Assembly: GCA_964517355.1 (NCBI GenBank)
Contig: CAZFCK010000003.1
Location: forward strand, 1 to 54,045
Reading direction: 5' to 3'
DNA length: 54,045 bases
DNA from: CAZFCK01 sp964517355
GTDB taxonomy: Bacteria; Desulfobacterota; Desulfovibrionia; Desulfovibrionales; Desulfovibrionaceae
Below the pieces are notes generated by a model. The model saw only the letters and a list, made by a program, of their open reading frames with translations. It did not search any database and was not told the DNA's origin. Position numbers and translations under genes: made by a program. Of the stretch, positions 50,483 to 54,045 are shown one piece after another; position 1 is the stretch's first letter; every line of letters begins with the position of its first letter.

Positions 50483-50484
50483 CC

Positions 50485-50784
50485 ATGCACGACGACGTGT
50501 TTAAAGAAATCCGTGTGGGCGATCTGCCTGCGGACCTGCAATACATCGCTCGTGAGTTGGGGCTGGAAGTGGCAGTGCGCCTGGTCATTGAATTTGGCGG
50601 CGGAGTGCTTTCCATTCCACGGGAACAACAGGCTTGGCGTCCAGCCCTGGTGCGGTATATTCTTAATAATTTCAATGGGTCCAATTCCGCTATGCTGGCC
50701 AGAAAAACGGGTTTCAGTAGATCTACCGTTTATCGCATATTACGCGACCACAACCACCCCGCTGTACGCCCTTATAAGTCCTGA
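50485..50784 (+). CDS. mor: Mor-family transcription activator
   Basis: 99 residues. The Mor/C family pattern is visible: an N-terminal dimerisation part (DLPADLQYIARELGLEVAVRLVIEFGGGVLSIP) followed by a HTH (VRYILNNFNGSNSAMLARKTGFSRSTVYRILRDH). It activates middle/late promoters; in Mu it is the last early gene and turns on C and then late operons. Here its targets lie more than 10 kb upstream on both strands, possibly at 33052-33201. Last phage gene at this end. Confidence 0.88.
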   Translation: MHDDVFKEIRVGDLPADLQYIARELGLEVAVRLVIEFGGGVLSIPREQQAWRPALVRYILNNFNGSNSAMLARKTGFSRSTVYRILRDHNHPAVRPYKS

Positions 50785-50968
50785 TTTGACGAAAAAAGTA
50801 TCGATCAGGTCAAATTAAAATAGACAAATAAATTAACAACTGATTAACACATATTTCTCAATATTGGTGTGTTAGTCATTGTTTTTATTTGCTTTAAATC
50901 GAAAACACTCTCCAAACAAAAAACCGAAAAAATTATAAACACGTTTGGAAAAAAATGGCCTCGAAAAT
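50785..50968. other. AT-rich non-coding stretch after mor
   Basis: No credible gene; the A/T-rich open frame 50869-51054 runs across candidate end repeats and has no ribosome site. A partial dyad AACACAT...GTGTGTT lies near 50846-50874. Confidence 0.4.
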
Positions 50969-51115
50969 CTCCATTTTCAAGGCAAAACAAGCGTAACTTA
51001 TTGGTAGAAAAGCGGAAAACTTCGGCAAAAATCCGGAAATTTTTTCCATTTTAAGTGACAAAAAAGCGGAAATTCCGGAGATTTTTTTCATTTTAAAAAA
51101 TACTTGGTCAGACCA
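50969..51115. repeat. Candidate right end of the Mu-like prophage with transposase-binding repeats
   Basis: TTTTCCATTTTAAGTGAC at 51042-51059 is identical to 20647-20664 and is the inverse of the two left-end sites. Weaker copies are CTCCATTTTCAAGGCAAAAC near 50969-50988 and TTTTTTTCATTTTAAAAAAT at 51082-51101; core spacing between the last two strong sites is about 42 bases, twice the 21-22 seen on the left. The outermost copy and a CA at 51109-51110 or 51114-51115 set the probable phage end. A 5-bp target duplication was looked for and not found. Confidence 0.65.
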
Positions 51116-51222
51116 GGAAAAACCTAGATTTCACGGGCCTTTCTCCAGATTTTCACCTCCTTTCCATTCTTCTCACTTTACCTGACAAATATTAGTGGCA
51201 GATTCTTGTGTCAAACAAGAAA

Positions 51223-51252
51223 AAAGGGCCACATCGATTGATGTAACCCTTT
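51223..51252 (-). terminator. Terminator of the tRNA-Asp transcript
   Basis: AAAGGG...ACATC-GATT-GATGT...CCCTTT stem-loop directly 3' of the tRNA-Asp on the minus strand, followed there by TTTTTTCTTG. A good Rho-independent terminator, and a replacement for the host copy at 6813-6843. Confidence 0.75.
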
Positions 51253-51260
51253 AATTTCTT

Positions 51261-51337
<77 letters not shown>

Positions 51338-51365
51338 GCATGTATATATATCAGACCGTTCGGTC

Positions 51366-51416
51366 TGGTGGGCGGAACAGGGCTCGAACCTGTGACCCTC
51401 GGCTTGTAAGGCCGGT
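51366..51416 (-). pseudogene. tRNA-Val (TAC) 3' fragment, attachment site of a second element
   Basis: The minus strand reads CCGGC-CTTACAA-GCCGA (anticodon arm, TAC), variable loop, T arm ACAGG-TTCGAGC-CCTGT, acceptor 3' half TCCGCCC, A and CCA. The D arm and acceptor 5' half are missing; sequence changes abruptly at about 51417. An integrase gene begins 78 bases further on. So the intact tRNA-Val should lie at the far end of this second element, beyond the window, and this is the displaced 3' part left beside tRNA-Asp. Confidence 0.85.
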
Positions 51417-51493
51417 TCGATATAATATCTAGAAAGAAGTTGGTAAAAGTTTTGCAATGCCCCTCTATCTAAAAAATTATAGAGAGGTATGTA

Positions 51494-52363
51494 ATGATTG
51501 ACAAGATTACTTTGCGCGAAGTGTGGGACTTGTATGCTCAAAACAAACTTGAAGACTTGAGCGATAAGCAGACGGAAATTTCGCGCTGGGAAAATCACAT
51601 TCAAGGCTCGAAAGTTAGTGTTTGCACTCTGAGCGAAATAACGAGCCTGGATTTGTTGCAGCTGAGAAGATGCGTTGAAAGAAAAAAATTGAGTCCACAG
51701 ACGGTCTACCATTGCCTTAATCTGGTCCGTAGACTGTTTAATTATGCCATAAAATGGAATCTTTTCTCTGGTCCGGTTCCTCATTTCGAGATGCCGAAAG
51801 TCAGAAACGCAAGAACAAGGTTTCTTCATCGCGAAGAAGCCAAAATTTTGTTCAGCGAGATCAGAAATAGAAGCCAGTTTACTCATGACGTTGCTTACTT
51901 CGCCTTACTTACGGGCTTACGTGCCAAAGAAATCTGGTCGCTCAAGGCCCAAAATATCGACAAAAACAGCAAAATTGCTCACATCCTAGACAGTAAATCC
52001 CATAATCGATCAATTCCTCTTTGTCCACCTGCCGCGCAAATAGTGGCTGACTATTCTGAAGGTAAAAAGCCAACTCAAAAAATTTTTCAGCTAACTTCAT
52101 GTAAAACAACGAACAGAGTCAGCAAAACCTTTTCCCGAGCAGTAGAAGCATGCAAATTAAACGACGGTATTACAGACAGACGTGAACGTGTCGTTTTTCA
52201 TACGCTTCGGCACACCTTCGCATCCTGGTTAGTGCTCGAAGGGACACCTCTCGCAACTGTCGCTCAACTTCTTGGGCATAGAAACATCAATATGACAATG
52301 AGATACGCCCACCTTGCCCCTGAATTGGGTCATGAAGTCGTTGCTCGTCTATGGATCCAATAA
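51494..52363 (+). CDS. int: Tyrosine integrase of the tRNA-Val element
   Basis: 289 residues from the ATG at 51494 (GAGAGG seven bases upstream). Core-binding domain (TLREVWDLYAQNKLEDLSDKQTEISRW), then catalytic domain with Arg in LTGLRAKEIWSLKAQNI, Lys in DSKSHNRSIPL, His-x-x-Arg in HTLRHTFASWL, His in LLGHRNINMTMRYAHL and Tyr in the same motif. No arm-binding domain, so it is shorter than phage lambda-type integrases. It sits next to the tRNA-Val fragment as expected for the recombinase that uses that site. AT-richer than neighbouring phage genes. Confidence 0.93.
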   Translation: MIDKITLREVWDLYAQNKLEDLSDKQTEISRWENHIQGSKVSVCTLSEITSLDLLQLRRCVERKKLSPQTVYHCLNLVRRLFNYAIKWNLFSGPVPHFEMPKVRNARTRFLHREEAKILFSEIRNRSQFTHDVAYFALLTGLRAKEIWSLKAQNIDKNSKIAHILDSKSHNRSIPLCPPAAQIVADYSEGKKPTQKIFQLTSCKTTNRVSKTFSRAVEACKLNDGITDRRERVVFHTLRHTFASWLVLEGTPLATVAQLLGHRNINMTMRYAHLAPELGHEVVARLWIQ

Positions 52364-52420
52364 CTACTCCCCGTAGATAAATCAAGTCTTTTATCTTTAA
52401 ACTTGTATTTTGGGGAACGG

Positions 52421-52526
52421 TTTCAAGATTTGTCCAGATCTTTTTCAATCTAGTACCGATTTGTTTCGATGTTTTTAGATTAGTTTCGATTTGTACAGAT
52501 CAGTTTCGATTTGTGCAGATTAGTTT
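52421..52526. repeat. 20-bp iteron-like direct repeats
   Basis: Two adjacent 20-bp units differ at only two positions: TAGTTTCGATTTGTACAGAT (52481-52500) and CAGTTTCGATTTGTGCAGAT (52501-52520), followed by a partial third (TAGTTTAAAT). Looser copies of CGATTTGT / GATTTGTCCAGAT lie at 52427-52440 and 52451-52470. Located between integrase and regulator. Candidates: replication iterons, integrase or Xis arm sites, or an operator array. Confidence 0.6.
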
Positions 52527-52590
52527 AAATATTTAAAAAGATCTTAACAAGTTATGTAAAAGTGTGATAACGTCGGCACTGAGTCGAAAA

Positions 52591-52639
52591 GGCAGGACAG
52601 GTAAAGTGGGCCTCCGGCTGATCCCCTTTACATCCTGCC
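52591..52639 (+). ncRNA. Long hairpin in the leader of the Rha-type gene
   Basis: GGCAGGA (52591-52597) pairs with TCCTGCC (52633-52639), GTAAAG with CTTTAC inside, and GGG with CCC around a 12-base loop. About 80 bases separate it from the following GTG start. It may be an attenuator or a structured leader; a transposon or integron-like site is an alternative. No T-run follows. Confidence 0.4.
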
Positions 52640-52720
52640 CCTGGCGGGGAGCTATGGACTTATTCGCCTTCGGCTCAACGTTAAAAGGATAAGCTATAAA
52701 CCATCAACAGGAGCAGACTC

Positions 52721-53530
52721 GTGGAAACCACCGTTCAAGAAAGTCCAATAATCAATGTGGTTGCAGGCAGTGTCACCGTATCCAGCCTGGATGTGGCCAA
52801 GCATTTTGAAAAGCAGCACAAGCATGTCTTGGATGCGATTCAAAAGATAATTGACGAATCTACAGAAAATTTCACTGAGCCGAATTTTCGGCTCAGTGGA
52901 TATGAGGATTCTACAGGGAGAAAGCTTCCAGCCTACAATTTGACCCGCGACGGCTTCAGTTTGCTGGCCATGGGCTTCACCGGCAAAAAGGCCCTGCAAT
53001 GGAAAATCAGATATATCGAGGCATTCAATGCCATGGAGGAAGCGCTTACAAGCAGGTCTGCGGAAGCCCCACAACTTAAGGAGTTGGGGCAGTGCAGCGC
53101 GAAGGAGATACGCGCCCTGGCGGGTCTTGCGAAGACCGTGGCCTACCTGGAGATGCGGGAGTTCAAAGAGGTTATAAAGGATATGTGCGATCTTGCAGGA
53201 GTGGCTGATATCGACCTGCTGTCGAAGCGCGATTACAACAAGGCCTCCGAGTACATACGTTGCAGACTGTATACGTTCAGGGATGATCCGGGTGAGGCGA
53301 GGGTGACTCCTGTGCAGTTGGGCGTCATTGAGGGGCTTAAGGATTATGCGGCGCTACGGCAAAATTCCGAAGCTTGGGGCGGCAAATTGTTCGATAGAAA
53401 TGACAAGGTGATACGTTATGACACCATATCGCATGGAGAAGCGAACAAGCTGATCAACATACTTGTCAACCGGATCGACATCTTCACGCCCGGGTACGAT
53501 GGGGGCGAAACCACCGGGTATTGCCTGTGA
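52721..53530 (+). CDS. Rha-family phage regulatory protein
   Basis: 269 residues, GTG start at 52721 with AGGAG seven bases upstream. The pRha domain is clear: VTVSSLDVAKHFEKQHKHVLDAIQKII, NFRLSGYEDSTGRKLPAYNLTRDGFSLLAMGFTGKKALQWKIRYIEAFNAME. The C-terminal 150 residues (KEIRALAGLAKTVAYLEMREFKEVIKDMCDLAGV...YIRCRLYTFRDDPGEARVTPVQL) are helical and unassigned. Rha proteins are anti-repressor or growth-regulating phage factors. Its stop overlaps the next start, tying it to the mobilization genes. Confidence 0.88.
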   Translation: METTVQESPIINVVAGSVTVSSLDVAKHFEKQHKHVLDAIQKIIDESTENFTEPNFRLSGYEDSTGRKLPAYNLTRDGFSLLAMGFTGKKALQWKIRYIEAFNAMEEALTSRSAEAPQLKELGQCSAKEIRALAGLAKTVAYLEMREFKEVIKDMCDLAGVADIDLLSKRDYNKASEYIRCRLYTFRDDPGEARVTPVQLGVIEGLKDYAALRQNSEAWGGKLFDRNDKVIRYDTISHGEANKLINILVNRIDIFTPGYDGGETTGYCL

Positions 53531-53868
53531 GCCGGGTGAGGAGCGTTTGTCTGAAGGCCTACCTCACGCCTGAAGAGTATGAATTTGTCGTCGATTTTTC
53601 AGGCCGATGCGGGTTGTCGATATCGGAAATGACCAGGCGTGTACTGCTGGGACAGGAGATCAGCTCCAAAGTGGACCGGCAAGCTTTATTGGACATACTC
53701 AAAGTCAACGCGGATCTTGGCCGTTTGGGCGGACTGCTGAAACTCTGGCTCAGCGACGACGTAAAATCATTCGGTCTTTCACGTGACGTGCGGCCCGTTT
53801 TGCGCGAAGTCGAGAAACGGCAAGCCGAGATGAAACCGCTCATAGAGGCGCTGAGAAAGTCCATATGA
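53527..53868 (+). CDS. TraJ/MobC-like relaxosome accessory protein
   Basis: 113 residues from GTG 53527, overlapping the preceding stop (GTGA); a TTG two codons earlier is possible. The start RSVCLKAYLTPEEYEFVVDFSGRCGLSISEMTRRVLLGQ is a ribbon-helix-helix-type oriT binder, and VNADLGRLGGLLKLWLSDDV is the signature of IncP TraJ-like and MobC-like proteins. It would bind oriT and recruit the relaxase encoded next. Stop overlaps the relaxase start. Confidence 0.82.
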   Translation: MSRVRSVCLKAYLTPEEYEFVVDFSGRCGLSISEMTRRVLLGQEISSKVDRQALLDILKVNADLGRLGGLLKLWLSDDVKSFGLSRDVRPVLREVEKRQAEMKPLIEALRKSI

Positions 53869-54045
53869 TCAGCAAGCGGGAGGCCTGTAAGCCGGGCAAC
53901 GACAATTATAAACGTCTTGCCCGGTATATCGCCGATGTTACGCATGGCGGCGAAAAATGTCTCGCGAGCTGGACCGCTGGTTGTCTTGCAGGAGATGACT
54001 ACGACCTGGCGATTGACGAGGTGCGGGCCACGCAAAAATGCAACC
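53865..54045 (+). CDS. Relaxase (TraI/VirD2-like MOB-P), N-terminal part
   Basis: The ATG at 53865 overlaps the TraJ-like stop (ATGA) and 60 codons are present before the window ends. The sequence NYKRLARYIADVTHGGEKCLASWTAGC...YDLAIDEVRATQKCN matches the start of IncP TraI-type relaxases, including the conserved ATQxxN motif. The catalytic Tyr and His motifs are outside the window. It would nick oriT and lead DNA transfer for the tRNA-Val element. Confidence 0.75.
   Translation, partial: MISKREACKPGNDNYKRLARYIADVTHGGEKCLASWTAGCLAGDDYDLAIDEVRATQKCN

Larger units (their letters stand above)
20591..51115. mobile_element. Mu-like transposable prophage (about 30.5 kb)
   Basis: Contains MuA-type transposase, MuB-type ATPase, DUF3164, GemA, Mor-type activator, DUF935 portal, MuF protein, GpI-type protease, Gp36/Gp37 and virion morphogenesis protein, all hallmark Mu-like genes, between repeats of the GTCACTTAAAATG type at both sides. 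The tail has a tape measure, tube and chaperones but no contractile sheath, so a siphovirus-type tail is indicated. The early operon ends at the right terminus instead of beginning at the left one as in Mu. No baseplate or fibre gene is recognised, so the phage may be defective or use unfamiliar tail-tip proteins. Limits are approximate. Confidence 0.85.
51366..54045. mobile_element. Integrative mobilizable element inserted in tRNA-Val (left end, continues past window)
   Basis: tRNA-Val 3' fragment, tyrosine integrase, iteron-like repeats, a Rha-type regulator, a TraJ-like relaxosome protein and a relaxase start in this order. Integrase plus relaxase genes define a mobilizable or conjugative integrated element. 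Its other end is not in the window. Confidence 0.75.

Noticed and set aside
50869..51054. 61-codon frame near the right phage end
   Set aside because: Lysine/serine-rich reading of A-rich DNA with no ribosome site, overlapping the end repeats.
20586..51120. Exact 5-bp target duplication for the Mu-like prophage
   Set aside because: Several TG/CA pairs were tried at both ends; none gave a matching 5-bp direct repeat, so the ends stay approximate.

Overview
The window looks like a draft-assembly contig from a delta-proteobacterial sulfate reducer of the Desulfovibrionaceae type. This is an inference from the CCG-domain Fe-S protein, the style of the GC-rich phage genes and the intergenic hairpin repeats; no rRNA or other taxonomic marker is present. 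One 100-N scaffold gap lies at 2457-2556.

Region by region. (1) 1-6852 is apparently host chromosome. A very large exported minus-strand protein (FG-GAP repeats, Fn3-like repeats, caspase-like domain, PKD, PQQ-like blades) is split by the gap and cut off at its C-terminus by a hairpin pair resembling an IS200/IS605 end. A CCG-domain Fe-S oxidoreductase faces away from it. (2) 6853-6897 is a 45-bp 3' fragment of tRNA-Asp. It is repeated exactly inside the intact tRNA-Asp at 51261-51337, so the 44.4 kb between them is bounded like a tRNA-integrated island. (3) 6.9-15.2 kb is AT-rich and satellite-like: two tyrosine recombinases, an excisionase-like HTH protein, a primase-polymerase/helicase gene broken by one in-frame TAA, two distantly similar small regulators, and an ORF-less group II intron-like RNA. 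(4) 15.6-20.3 kb carries an exported RHS protein followed by a mini-RHS membrane protein. (5) About 20.6-51.1 kb is a Mu-like transposable prophage with candidate transposase-binding repeats at both ends. (6) From 51366 a second element starts in the neighbouring tRNA-Val: 3' tRNA fragment, integrase, 20-bp iterons, a structured leader, a Rha-type regulator, a TraJ-like accessory protein and the first 60 codons of a relaxase, i.e. an integrative mobilizable element that runs off the window.

The prophage is modular. The minus-strand late block (33.05 down to 20.77 kb) runs protease/scaffold, decoration protein, major capsid, Gp36, Gp37, amidase, holin, tail tube, tail chaperones with a -1 frameshift, tape measure, three small tail-region genes and a Dam methylase. 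The plus-strand block (33.2-39.35 kb) has a holin-like protein, small and large terminase, DUF935 portal, a MuF protein with a C-terminal toxin-like domain and a virion morphogenesis protein. An XRE repressor (minus) faces the early operon (41.2-50.8 kb, plus): HTH proteins, MuA-type transposase, MuB-type ATPase, DUF3164, HU, HNH, HD-like, GemA and, last, a Mor-type activator. In canonical Mu the repressor/transposase block begins at the left end; here the early operon ends at one terminus and the repressor is internal. No recognisable baseplate or tail-fibre genes follow the tape measure.

The most notable points are the nested islands in two adjacent tRNA genes, the candidate prophage ends, the single-nonsense prim-pol gene, the group II domain V without an RT, the MuF-toxin fusion, the amidase/truncated-M15 fusion, and the mini-RHS protein where an immunity gene would be expected.
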